Source of the DNA: Muribaculaceae bacterium Isolate-002 (NCI)
GTDB lineage: Bacteria > Bacteroidota > Bacteroidia > Bacteroidales > Muribaculaceae
Length of the DNA: 64,000 bases
Assembly (NCBI GenBank): GCA_004102805.1
Contig: SCEG01000006.1
Span: 1 to 64,000 of the forward strand
Reading direction: 5' to 3'
A program made the translations under genes and the position numbers. Within the stretch, counting starts at the first letter, position 1; every line of letters begins with the position of its first letter. This document shows positions 42,705-51,860 of this stretch, one piece after another. The notes under the pieces are model-generated. The model saw nothing but the letters and a program-made list of their open reading frames with translations. It was not told the DNA's origin and did not search any database.

Positions 42705-45662
42705 TTAAATGTTTTTCTTGACGACACCGACGCCTTTCCGTCCGTTGATGCCAATTGTGAGAGAATTAGGGAATTCGACAATTCGGATATACTCACTTTC
42801 GTAAGTCGCAGGGAGAGAATTAAGGTAGTCAATGTCATATATGCCGTCGTTCGACGATGGGTTGATTGTGAAATAACCCACTCCGAATGATGTGAGATTC
42901 TGGAAGAAGTGAGTCCCTTGACTCGGCTCAATTCTATAATTGCTCATAGACGCCTCGACAATGAGTTTGGCATTAGATATATGAGGCCACTTGACCGGAA
43001 TGCCGAGCGCGGTATCTGATGAACCCCAACGCCCCGGTCCGATAAGTACATATCCCTTTTGCTCTTTTGTGAAGTCGCGGTTTAACTGCTCGATCTCTTC
43101 CGCTATTTTCTGGTTGTTGATTGACGAGAAATTGTCCGGACGGACATAAACTATAGTCGACACGTTCTCGATATTGCCATGTCCGAGAGCGGTATTGCTC
43201 TTGAGTATGAGCTGATTGTCAGGGATTTCAAGTATCGTATCATCGACGAGTTCTTTCCTGTCGATGATAGGCCTTATCTGCAGCCAGTATATTTTGCCTT
43301 TTGTATTTCCAGAATGGTCAACGACTCCGGCAAATTCAATTTCAATCGGTCTCTGCATTTTATCCTGACCGGTAACAAGCATGAAATCAATGGCTTCTGC
43401 AAGAGGAAAGACCTTGTGCTGCAGCATATTGGCAAAAGTGACAACTTTGCGGCCAAAACCGATGTCGGTGTCTCTTATCACCTGATCCTGAGGGTCAAAT
43501 GTCGAGACGAGATACTTCAAAGCGATGGTATCGGCGAATTTCTGCACTCTTATGTTCTCTATATTGAATCCGTCGTCGACGCGGAAATCATCGTCAGCCT
43601 CATTCATGTTGATTGCGTAGAGTCGGGTCTGAGTATCGCGCAGTGCAAGGTCAAGTTCCGATGTCTGAAGCACTTTGTCAGGATGGCGCGGTGAGAAGCG
43701 GAGACTCAGACCTCCATCTACGATATATTTACCGAGCCCGACCGCAATTTCCGCCACTCCGTCTTCTGGTTGTTCGTCATTGATAGGGTAGTAGTTGAGC
43801 GAACGGCCTACGCCGGAGAATGACGGGAAATAATATCCGTTGGTTTCCTCTCCGACAACTTCCTGTATTATCACGGCCATTTTCTCCTGGTCGATGACAT
43901 TGGATGTTGCCGTCATGTATGCTTTTGAGTCGCGATAGAATACCGATGCATATACGCTTTTTATAGCATCCGAGAGCAGTTTGAGCATGCGGTATTTATC
44001 ATCGACATTAGGTATCATATAAGTGGAATATATTCCGGCAAATGGCTGATAGTGCGAGTCCTCTAGCAGACTTGACGATCTTATGGCAAGAGGACGGTCG
44101 ACAACCTCGAACAATGACATGAAATCTTCAATCAGTCTCTCTGGAAGGCGTGCCTGCAGGAAGTATCTTAGTATCTCGTCATCGTTTCGATCACTTAAAG
44201 CTATAGCATATAGATCGTTTGTGCTCATAAATTCGTCGAAGATGTCAGTACACAAAACGACCGTGCGCGGTATTGAAATAGTAATTCCATCGAAGTTGTC
44301 ACATACCGGATTGGCTTTTATGATAGAATCAATGAACGCCAGGCCGCGACCTTTGCCGCCAAGAGAGCCTTGACCGATGCGGGCAAAATTTGAATAATAG
44401 TCAAATCTGTCTTTCCTGAACACTGCAACTACGCCGCGGTTTTTCATCTTGCGATACTTGACAATCAGGTCGAAAAACAACTGCTTTACGGCAGGAGCTT
44501 CGTCAATCGATGTAAATCTGTGCGCTTTGATGATTTCCGCAATTGGGAACATGGCTCTGGAATATAGCCACCGTGATATGTCGTTGTGTGAGGCATGCAT
44601 GTAGAGAGATTCGGCCGGCACTTTTTTGATATGCTTCTGCATGTCATTCAACGACTTTATCCGCATAATCTCTTCCCCTGTTTCGGGATTTCTGAATACG
44701 AAATCGCCAAATCCGAAGTTGTCTGTAATCGCTTTCCCGAGGTCGACAGGAAGTTTTTTTGAATTCTTATCAAGGAAGATGCCATTAAAATCGTCAACGC
44801 TGTCGCGCAATTCGCTTTGAGTCGATTCAATTATAATGGGCAGATATGGGTCGCGTTTGTGAAACTCGCGGGCGAGTTTTAAGCCGGCAGTGGCATCTTT
44901 TACGCCATCGTGCATGAATGACACATCAGAAATGACCCCGAGAATATGTTCGCTGTATTTTTCATACAAACTCATCGCTTCTTCATAGTCGCGTGCAAGC
45001 ATCACTTTCGGACGTCCGCGCATACGTAACATCTGTTCATGTTCGTTTAGGGCTTCTGTCGAAAACACCATCGACTGCCTGAGCAGATATTTGTAAAGAT
45101 GCGGAAGTATCGAGGAATAAAATCTCACGGAGTCCTCGACAAGCAATATCATCTGCACGCCGACATCAAGAATGTCAGCGTCAGCATTCATTCTGTCCTC
45201 AAGCAGTTTTATGATTGCCAAAAGAAGTTCTACATTGCCAAGCCATGAGAAAACATAGTCTATGCCGGTGAAATCTTCGTGAGCCAATCTGCGCGACACC
45301 TCTTTGGAGAAAGGTGTAAGCACAACGAAAGGTATGTCGGGATAATTCTCTTTAATAACACGTGCGCCGATGAAAGTTTCAGATATATCCACACCGGGCA
45401 TTGCGATTATAAGGTCGTAATGCTTTTCAGAAAGCGCTGCCTGAGCCTCATTGATGTGTGACACAAGTGTGACGCGTGGGGGAGAACTTAGGTTAAGAGC
45501 TACATATTCAAAATACAACTGCTCTTCCACACGTCCGTCATCTTCCATCATAAACGCATCGTATGGCGATGCGATGAGCAGCACGTTGAAGATGCGGCGT
45601 TGCATGAGCCGCTGAAATTCGGTATCCTTAAGATATAACTGGCTAAGCGATTTCTCGTTCAT
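42705..45662 (-). CDS. Double receiver-domain plus PEP-synthase-type ATP-binding protein
   Basis: 985 residues. Residues ~24-155 form a receiver-like domain without the phospho-acceptor (YDLIIAMPG, Ala in place of Asp). Residues ~170-312 form a second, apparently intact receiver domain: acidic pair Glu176/Asp177 in LLVEDS, Asp247 in VISDVS, and Lys299 in FLDKNS. From ~425 to ~750 comes a PPDK/PEP-synthase N-terminal ATP-binding domain (GSLGGKGRG; RSSSLLEDS with FAGIYSTY; IYWLQIRPI). A C-terminal domain holds GPGRWGS and THFFQNLTSFGVGYF. The mobile phosphohistidine domain and the PEP-binding barrel are absent. The ATG at 45662 is chosen because upstream residues are hydrophobic and unlike the family. 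A coiled-coil gene follows. Confidence 0.85.
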   Translation of the reverse strand: MNEKSLSQLYLKDTEFQRLMQRRIFNVLLIASPYDAFMMEDDGRVEEQLYFEYVALNLSSPPRVTLVSHINEAQAALSEKHYDLIIAMPGVDISETFIGARVIKENYPDIPFVVLTPFSKEVSRRLAHEDFTGIDYVFSWLGNVELLLAIIKLLEDRMNADADILDVGVQMILLVEDSVRFYSSILPHLYKYLLRQSMVFSTEALNEHEQMLRMRGRPKVMLARDYEEAMSLYEKYSEHILGVISDVSFMHDGVKDATAGLKLAREFHKRDPYLPIIIESTQSELRDSVDDFNGIFLDKNSKKLPVDLGKAITDNFGFGDFVFRNPETGEEIMRIKSLNDMQKHIKKVPAESLYMHASHNDISRWLYSRAMFPIAEIIKAHRFTSIDEAPAVKQLFFDLIVKYRKMKNRGVVAVFRKDRFDYYSNFARIGQGSLGGKGRGLAFIDSIIKANPVCDNFDGITISIPRTVVLCTDIFDEFMSTNDLYAIALSDRNDDEILRYFLQARLPERLIEDFMSLFEVVDRPLAIRSSSLLEDSHYQPFAGIYSTYMIPNVDDKYRMLKLLSDAIKSVYASVFYRDSKAYMTATSNVIDQEKMAVIIQEVVGEETNGYYFPSFSGVGRSLNYYPINDEQPEDGVAEIAVGLGKYIVDGGLSLRFSPRHPDKVLQTSELDLALRDTQTRLYAINMNEADDDFRVDDGFNIENIRVQKFADTIALKYLVSTFDPQDQVIRDTDIGFGRKVVTFANMLQHKVFPLAEAIDFMLVTGQDKMQRPIEIEFAGVVDHSGNTKGKIYWLQIRPIIDRKELVDDTILEIPDNQLILKSNTALGHGNIENVSTIVYVRPDNFSSINNQKIAEEIEQLNRDFTKEQKGYVLIGPGRWGSSDTALGIPVKWPHISNAKLIVEASMSNYRIEPSQGTHFFQNLTSFGVGYFTINPSSNDGIYDIDYLNSLPATYESEYIRIVEFPNSLTIGINGRKGVGVVKKNI

Positions 45663-45753
45663 TGGGCTAATATTCAGAAATATAGCAATCGACGGCAGAA
45701 ACAATCCTCCCGAAAGGCAATTCCTGCAGTCTATTATATTGCGATTTATTTTT

Positions 45754-45761
45754 CAAATTTA
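45754..45761 (-). promoter_or_regulatory. -7 box of the receiver/PEP-synthase-like operon
   Basis: TAAATTTG on the minus strand, 91 bp before the ATG at 45662. No good -33 element is present at the usual spacing, so this is a half match. Confidence 0.35.
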
Positions 45762-45876
45762 CGAAATATATTCAAAATTCGCCCTATAATAATTTAAAAA
45801 TATTGTTTAATTGAAATTGCACGTCGAAAAAACGTAAAAATAAAGTAATGATATATGCTATATCGGGGATTTTTTA

Positions 45877-45884
45877 TAAATTTG
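45877..45884 (+). promoter_or_regulatory. -7 box of efp
   Basis: TAAATTTG, 42 bp upstream of the efp ATG; the -33 element is not clear. Confidence 0.45.
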
Positions 45885-45926
45885 TCGTCGCAAATATAAT
45901 AATTATCACAAAACATAAATAAGTTT

Positions 45927-46490
45927 ATGGCAACTACTGCTGACTTTAAAAACGGAATGTGCCTCGATATAGACGGCAATTATTTCTTCATTGTAGAATT
46001 CCTTCACGTAAAGCCCGGCAAAGGTCCGGCTTTCGTCCGCACTAAATTGAAAAACGTCCGCACCGGCCGAGTCCTTGACAAAACCTGGAACTCCGGAGTA
46101 AAGGTAGATGAGGTTCGCATCGAGCGTCGACCCTATCAGTATCTCTACAAAGACGAGATGGGTTACAACTTCATGCACACCGAGACATTCGAGCAGGTCG
46201 CACTTCCCGGCGAAAGCATTGATGGCGTTCAGTTCCTCAAAGAGGGAGATATCTGCGAGGCTATGGTACAGGCTGCAACTGAAGAAATTCTCACTTGCGA
46301 GATGCCCACAAGTGTTGTGCTCGAAGTTACTTATACCGAGCCCGGTCTCAAAGGTGACACTGCGACCAACACCCTCAAACCCGCTACAGTTGAAACCGGA
46401 GCTGAAGTTCGCGTACCATTGTTCATCAACACTGGTGACAAAGTGAAAATTGACACTCGCGACGGTTCATACGTAGAGCGTGTAAAATAA
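45927..46490 (+). CDS. efp: Elongation factor P
   Basis: 187 residues in three beta-barrel domains. EF-P enters the ribosomal E site to relieve stalling at polyproline. The tip loop KPGKGPAF carries Lys32, the position modified in many bacteria. The third domain ends with [19 protein letters not shown], the standard close. It is transcribed alone, divergent from the receiver/PEP-synthase-like operon, with a terminator at 46510-46544. Confidence 0.97.
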   Translation: MATTADFKNGMCLDIDGNYFFIVEFLHVKPGKGPAFVRTKLKNVRTGRVLDKTWNSGVKVDEVRIERRPYQYLYKDEMGYNFMHTETFEQVALPGESIDGVQFLKEGDICEAMVQAATEEILTCEMPTSVVLEVTYTEPGLKGDTATNTLKPATVETGAEVRVPLFINTGDKVKIDTRDGSYVERVK

Positions 46491-46509
46491 TCATTTTCCC
46501 CATAAAAAT

Positions 46510-46544
46510 AATGCGGAAGTCTCGATATTCAAGGCTTCCGTATT
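46510..46544 (+). terminator. Terminator of efp
   Basis: AATGCGGAAG (46510-46519) and CTTCCGTATT (46535-46544) form a stem with one mismatch, followed by ATTTTTTG. Confidence 0.75.
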
Positions 46545-46563
46545 ATTTTTTGAACATTGTCGA

Positions 46564-48174
46564 TTATCGTGTCGGGGTGAACAGATAATCGTAGTTGTTC
46601 AGCAACTCATCAAAGCGCGGGTCATTGCGCAACGGCGCCACCGATAGATTGGCTACGTCATAGTGCTTCCAGTCATAGAGATTGGCATAACCACGTTCAA
46701 GAGCCTTCTGCATGCAATCAAAGGCTTTATCGACATCTCCGGTCTGACTGTAAAGCGCAGCCGCGATATAATGTATGCGCCCGTCAATATCAGCCGGACG
46801 GCTTTCAAGAATACCGTCAATCCACACTCGAGCCTGATCGTTTTGCCCCATAAGGTTAAGGGCAAATCCGAGATAGGAGTTGTAATCGGAGTCTTCATAA
46901 TCGAGCGAGATACAACGGGAAAGAAAACCGATGGCATCAGATTGCTGTTTCAGCTTATCTTCCATTATCCATGCTCTTATTATATAGTTGACCGGACTCT
47001 CGGGATTATTTATGATAAGTTCACCAAACTGATTAGAGGCAAGCGCATAATCTCCATCGGCAAGCGAGCACAATGCCGATTGGGTCAGTGCGGCTTGATT
47101 GTCCGACTCAAGCAATGCACGCTCGGCATACAATTTTGCCAGTTCCGTATTCCCAAGTGCGAGATAAATCTTTGAACTGGTCAGATAATATGCTCCCTTG
47201 CGTGACGAGCCTAATGCGATGTTTATCTGATCAAGCGCTGACGTGCAGTCGCAAATCGAGTAATAGCATTCGGCGAGTCTGGCATGAATGCCATGGTAAT
47301 TATATAGTTTCTTTTCAATAATCGTATTATAATCGGCGATTGCTGACACATAGCGATAATGTGCCTGGGCAATCATCGCACGGATATAGTAGTAAACTCC
47401 AACATCAGGTGCCTGCGTTATAGCATTGCTTAGTCCGGAAATTACCGCATTGTAATCACTATTAGCCATATTCACTATTTCTGCAATTGCCTTGCTGTTA
47501 TTTTTGTCGACCGCAATTGCAAGTATCATATCGTCGACTGCGCCATTGTTGTTGCCCATTAGCCGGCGCACGGATGCACGGCGCAGATATGCCTCGCTTT
47601 CGGCAGGATAAAATGCGACAGCTTCATCCACATATTCATTGGCGAGCCCGAGGTTGTTTTCTTTTACTGCCACGCGGGCAAGTCCGATAAGCGATTCAAG
47701 TGAGCGGTTATGTATGCGGTTTAGTCGTGTGAAATCTTCTTTTGCGCTTGCATATTTGCCGAGTTCATACTCGAGATTGGCTTTCTGATAAAGCAGAGCA
47801 TACGATGTAGGTTCATATTCAAGAGCTTTGGTTATATCAGCCAATGCATCTTCAGGCCGTTCGGTCATAATATATATGTTGGCGCGCAATGCATATTCCT
47901 GCGACAGCAGGTCGCAATCGTCAGTCGGGGTATATCTTATGGCATTGTCAATATCCGATAATGCTCTCAGATATTGATTCTGTCCATAATAAAGATGTGC
48001 ACGCCGGAAGTATACATTATAGTTCGTTGCATCTTCCTGGAGCTCCTCATTATATACTTTCTCCACGGCATTGATTACCTCTTGAGACTTGGATGTCTGC
48101 AGCGATTGTGCGTCAATCAGTCCGGGGACAATCAGAATGGATGATGAAAGCAACAGTTTTGAAAATGTATTCAT
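46564..48174 (-). CDS. Periplasmic TPR-repeat protein
   Basis: 536 residues with a signal peptide (LLLSSSILIVPGLIDA). Nearly all of the mature part is tetratricopeptide repeats, about twelve: 'YNVYFRRAHLYYGQNQYLRALSDIDNAI', 'YALRANIYIMTERPEDALADITKALEYEP', and others, ending in 'FDCMQKALERGYANLYDW'. It is likely a scaffold exported to the periplasm, where the partner is unknown. The ATG is 10 bp after the kdsA stop, in the same cluster. Confidence 0.85.
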   Translation of the reverse strand: MNTFSKLLLSSSILIVPGLIDAQSLQTSKSQEVINAVEKVYNEELQEDATNYNVYFRRAHLYYGQNQYLRALSDIDNAIRYTPTDDCDLLSQEYALRANIYIMTERPEDALADITKALEYEPTSYALLYQKANLEYELGKYASAKEDFTRLNRIHNRSLESLIGLARVAVKENNLGLANEYVDEAVAFYPAESEAYLRRASVRRLMGNNNGAVDDMILAIAVDKNNSKAIAEIVNMANSDYNAVISGLSNAITQAPDVGVYYYIRAMIAQAHYRYVSAIADYNTIIEKKLYNYHGIHARLAECYYSICDCTSALDQINIALGSSRKGAYYLTSSKIYLALGNTELAKLYAERALLESDNQAALTQSALCSLADGDYALASNQFGELIINNPESPVNYIIRAWIMEDKLKQQSDAIGFLSRCISLDYEDSDYNSYLGFALNLMGQNDQARVWIDGILESRPADIDGRIHYIAAALYSQTGDVDKAFDCMQKALERGYANLYDWKHYDVANLSVAPLRNDPRFDELLNNYDYLFTPTR

Positions 48175-48184
48175 CGTTATTCGT

Positions 48185-49003
48185 TCAGAAATTATTGATG
48201 GTTGATCGTATTGCCGACAAACGTTCGAGCAGACCGGGCAATAGGTCGAGACGCAGCATATTGGCTCCGTCGCTTTTTGCTACTGATGGATTGGGATGTG
48301 TTTCAATGAATAGTCCGTCAGCTACTACAGCTATGGCTGCACGGGCTATAGTCTCTATCATGTCAGGTCGACCACCGGTCACACCCTCAGTCTGGTTTGG
48401 TTGCTGTAACGAGTGGGTCACATCGACTATTACAGGACAATCGAATTTCTGCATCTCAGGAACTCCTCTGAAATCAACAATCAGATCCTGATAACCGAAA
48501 GTGGTACCCCGTTCTGTTATTGCAACATTGCAATTTCCGGCATCTCTCACTTTTGCAACTGCATGTTTCATCGCTCCCGGCGCAAGAAATTGTCCCTTCT
48601 TGATATTTACCATCTTGCCGGTATTGGCAGCAGCAATCAGAAGATCAGTCTGGCGGCACAGGAATGCCGGGATTTGGAGTATGTCCACAAAAGAAGCTGC
48701 AAGTGCGGCTTCTTCCGGCTGATGAATGTCCGTTACTGTAGGAATACTAAAGGTTTTACGAACTTTGTCAAGCACCTCAAGAGCCTTCATGTCACCTATT
48801 CCGGTAAATGAATCGAGTCGAGACCTGTTGGCTTTTCGGTATGAACCTTTGAATACATACGGAATATTGAGCCGGTCGGTGACTTCCTTGATTTGTCCGG
48901 CAATATCCATTGCCATCTGTTCTCCCTCTATCACGCATGGCCCGGCAAGCAGAAAGAAATTACCTGTCGGAGATGAATGTAAGTATTGGTTTATATCTGT
49001 CAT
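48185..49003 (-). CDS. kdsA: 2-dehydro-3-deoxyphosphooctonate aldolase (Kdo-8-phosphate synthase)
   Basis: 272 residues. Joins PEP and arabinose-5-phosphate to form Kdo-8-phosphate, the first committed step of LPS inner core. The N-terminal LLAGPCVIEGEQ has a Cys in the position of the metal ligand of the metallo class (Aquifex type), where E. coli has Asn. KGSYRKANRS, TDIHQP, QIPAFLCRQTD, ERGTTFGY and VDVTHSLQQPNQ follow. The enzyme for the next but one step, kdsB, is at 17898-18668. Confidence 0.96.
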   Translation of the reverse strand: MTDINQYLHSSPTGNFFLLAGPCVIEGEQMAMDIAGQIKEVTDRLNIPYVFKGSYRKANRSRLDSFTGIGDMKALEVLDKVRKTFSIPTVTDIHQPEEAALAASFVDILQIPAFLCRQTDLLIAAANTGKMVNIKKGQFLAPGAMKHAVAKVRDAGNCNVAITERGTTFGYQDLIVDFRGVPEMQKFDCPVIVDVTHSLQQPNQTEGVTGGRPDMIETIARAAIAVVADGLFIETHPNPSVAKSDGANMLRLDLLPGLLERLSAIRSTINNF

Positions 49004-49049
49004 ATCTTTGACTTTTAATTATATTCGGAAATGATTGGCTTTTGGAAAT

Positions 49050-49766
49050 TCAAAGGTGAAGCTGGTTTATGGCATGAATGGTCTGACACGCTGTCAAGGC
49101 GGCTGTTTCGGTGCGTAACCGACAGTCGCCAAGGCTTACAGGATTAAAGCCCGAATCGATAGTCGCTTTTATTTCCTGAGGAGAAAAGTCACCTTCCGGG
49201 CCTATTAATATAACCGTATCCCTTTCCGGTTTTATCTCTTTTGCGAGGGTACGGCGTGGTATCTCAGGGTCGCAGTATGCAACAAATCTGTCGGCGGCGC
49301 TATCTCTTAATTCCTCAATGAAAGATTTAAGAGGCGTCATTTCATCAATTTGTGGCAGACGGGTCTTTAGTGACTGTTTCATTGCCGAAACAGCGATCTT
49401 TTCTATGCGTTCGCGCTTGATTTCTTTCCGTTCTGAATGCATACACAAGAGCGGGACAAAGCGGTTGATGCCGATTTCGACAAGCTTTTCAACAAGCCAT
49501 TCCATGCGGTCAAGATGTTTTGTCGGCGCGACTGCGATTGTGATATTCCCTGTCCATGGATTGGATATATCGTCACATTCTATTACTTCGACAAGTGTAT
49601 GCTTGGAGTGAGGGTCGAGTACACGGCATTTCAATCTATGCCCCTGACCGTCTATCACATCGATAATGTCGCCTTGCTGCTTGCGCAATACTCTTATGCA
49701 ATGTTGCGAGTCGCTTTCAGGCAACAGGGGATTTGTCAATATGTCAGGGGCATAAAACTGTATCAT
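49050..49766 (-). CDS. rsmE: 16S rRNA (uracil1498-N3)-methyltransferase
   Basis: 238 residues. SPOUT-fold enzyme that methylates U1498 of 16S rRNA. A PUA-like N-terminal domain with 'SQHCIRVLRKQQGD', then the knotted domain: 'VAPTKHLDRMEWLVEKLVEIG', 'ILIGPEGDFSPQEI' (SAM loop) and 'SLGDCRLRTETAALTAC'. It lies between the nucleoside-transporter gene and kdsA on the same strand. Confidence 0.96.
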   Translation of the reverse strand: MIQFYAPDILTNPLLPESDSQHCIRVLRKQQGDIIDVIDGQGHRLKCRVLDPHSKHTLVEVIECDDISNPWTGNITIAVAPTKHLDRMEWLVEKLVEIGINRFVPLLCMHSERKEIKRERIEKIAVSAMKQSLKTRLPQIDEMTPLKSFIEELRDSAADRFVAYCDPEIPRRTLAKEIKPERDTVILIGPEGDFSPQEIKATIDSGFNPVSLGDCRLRTETAALTACQTIHAINQLHL

Positions 49767-49803
49767 GTCATTTAATTGTTTTTATATATTCACAATATAA
49801 TCG

Positions 49804-51138
49804 CTATTTTATCATGCCGTCAGGTGCATCAAGATCTTCCTCTATAACATCTGTCGACACCGATGATTCATTCGGATTATGTTTGTATTTGAAAACAAGA
49901 AGGAACAATACACTTACGACAAGTGCGTATGCCGCAAATATAAGCCACGATGTATGCCACCCCTCGACTTTTTCGGCCGGCGTTGCGGCGCAGGTAACAT
50001 AATTGTCAATTACAGCCTGAGCAGCCAGCACACCGATGGTAGCGCCAAGTCCGTTTGTCATAATCATAAACAGTCCCTGTGCGCTTGAACGCATTGACGG
50101 ATTTGTTTTACGGTCAACATAAAGCGAACCTGAAACATTAAAGAAATCAAACGCGATACCATATACAATCATTGAGAGAACAAATAGCCATACGCCGTCG
50201 CCGGGATTACCTATTCCGAAAAAGCCAAAACGGAATACCCATGCGAACATTGACATTGCCATAACGACTTTGATGCCATAACGGCGTAAGAAAAAAGGAA
50301 TCAGTAATATGCACAGGGTTTCACTCATCTGTGACAGAGATATAATGGCGTTGGCATTATTGGCGCCCCATGTCGAAGAATATTCCTGAATCTCGGCAAA
50401 TCCTTTGATAAATGGATTTGCAAAACCGTTTGTAATCTGGAGAGATACGCCGAGGAACATCGAGAAGATGAAAAACAATGCCATCTGCTTGTCCTTGAAA
50501 AGCTTGAAGGCATCAAGCCCAAGCGTCTGTACAAATGATTTCTTTCCTGCTGACTTGTTAATCGGACATTTTGTAAGAGTCAGCGCATAAAAAGCCAGAA
50601 TTATGCTTAATACGCCTGATGTGAAAAGTTGATTGTAGGTGTTTTGAAATCCGGTAAAGTTGACAAAAAGCATCGCACAGATAAATCCGACAGTGCCAAA
50701 CACTCGTATGGGCGGAAAATGCTTTATAGTGTCAAGATTGTATTTGTTTAATGTTGTATAGGCTATAGAATTAGCAAGGCCTATTGTCGGCATATAAAAT
50801 CCGACGGAGATTGAATACAGGACGAAAAGCGGGCCGAACTGGATGTCATCACCTGATGTGGCGGCATAAAATCCGGCACCTATCATAAATGCACCTGCAA
50901 TAAAGTGGCAAATGCTAAGCATTCGCTGAGCCTGGATATATTTATCCGCAATGATGCCGATAACTGCGGGCATAAAAAGAGAGACTATGCCTTGAATTGC
51001 ATAAAAAATTCCAATATTGCTCTCCATCCCTTTATTCCAAAGAAATGTTCCAAGCGATGTCAGATATGCTCCCCAGACAGCAAATTCAAGATAGTTCATT
51101 GCTGCCAATTTGACTTTAACTATAGCTCCGGTTTTCAT
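49804..51138 (-). CDS. Nucleoside:H+ symporter family MFS transporter
   Basis: 444 residues, about twelve helices. It matches the NupG/XapB-type nucleoside:proton symporters: 'MNYLEFAVWGAYLTSLGTFL' at the N-terminus, 'VRVFGTVGFICAMLFV' after helix 4, and 'DFFNVSGSLYVDRKTNPSMRSSAQGLFM' in the later half. Such proteins import nucleosides. The exact substrate is not known. The rsmE gene follows after 37 bp. Confidence 0.88.
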   Translation of the reverse strand: MKTGAIVKVKLAAMNYLEFAVWGAYLTSLGTFLWNKGMESNIGIFYAIQGIVSLFMPAVIGIIADKYIQAQRMLSICHFIAGAFMIGAGFYAATSGDDIQFGPLFVLYSISVGFYMPTIGLANSIAYTTLNKYNLDTIKHFPPIRVFGTVGFICAMLFVNFTGFQNTYNQLFTSGVLSIILAFYALTLTKCPINKSAGKKSFVQTLGLDAFKLFKDKQMALFFIFSMFLGVSLQITNGFANPFIKGFAEIQEYSSTWGANNANAIISLSQMSETLCILLIPFFLRRYGIKVVMAMSMFAWVFRFGFFGIGNPGDGVWLFVLSMIVYGIAFDFFNVSGSLYVDRKTNPSMRSSAQGLFMIMTNGLGATIGVLAAQAVIDNYVTCAATPAEKVEGWHTSWLIFAAYALVVSVLFLLVFKYKHNPNESSVSTDVIEEDLDAPDGMIK

Positions 51139-51219
51139 TACTTTTGATTTATTAGTTCGTTTTTATGGTATTTGATTATATTTATCGTTAAATATTATCC
51201 GATTAGACTGCTTCTGATA

Positions 51220-51816
51220 TCACTTTTTTTGACTCTTTTTGTTTATGATATTCTGAATTTTTGCAGCTTCCTCATACTCCTCGTTGTCTATATGCTTCGC
51301 GAGTAGAGCTTCAAGTTCCTCTATGGCATAGTTTTCAATCTTTGGCTCTGCATTTATTGCATTGTCATCACTGTCAGAGCGCAGGGTTGCGGTATCTGAA
51401 TCAAGCACAAAACCGGTCGCAGTCAGAATTTCAGACGTGGTGTATATCGGAGATTTTGTTCGGATTGCAATGGCAATAGCATCTGATGTGCGTGAATCAA
51501 GCACAATTTGCCTGTCGCCATCGCTGAATGTCAATTCAGAATAAAAAATGCCGTCCTCAAATTTATATATATATACTTGCAGCAACTTGATGCCGAAAGC
51601 ATGCGTAAAACTTTCGAACAGGTCGTGTGTCATAGGACGAGGGGGTATTATACCTTCAAGCTCTATGGCAATAGACTGGGCTTCTGGCGCTCCTATTACA
51701 ACTGGGATGCGATATGGCCCGTCAATCTGACCAAGAATAAGTGCGTACGCACCTGATTGTATTTGCGAGTAAGTGAGCCCTACTACTTTAAGCCTTATTT
51801 TTTCTTTCATTGTCAT
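51220..51816 (-). CDS. DUF151 (bifunctional nuclease) family protein with a C-terminal UVR motif
   Basis: 198 residues. Residues ~5-135 form the DUF151 domain with 'DGPYRIPVVIGAPEAQSIAIELEG', 'DLFESFTHAFGI' and 'VLDSRTSDAIAIAIR'. The C-terminal 'EELEALLAKHIDNEEYEEAAKIQNII' is a UvrB/UvrC-interaction motif. DUF151 proteins in plants have nuclease activity, but the bacterial role is not settled; the UVR tail suggests binding to UvrB-like partners. It lies 44 bp downstream of mnmA. Confidence 0.9.
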   Translation of the reverse strand: MTMKEKIRLKVVGLTYSQIQSGAYALILGQIDGPYRIPVVIGAPEAQSIAIELEGIIPPRPMTHDLFESFTHAFGIKLLQVYIYKFEDGIFYSELTFSDGDRQIVLDSRTSDAIAIAIRTKSPIYTTSEILTATGFVLDSDTATLRSDSDDNAINAEPKIENYAIEELEALLAKHIDNEEYEEAAKIQNIINKKSQKK

Positions 51817-51860
51817 AATAATGAAACGTCATTGGGCATATTTGTGTTGACACAGATACC

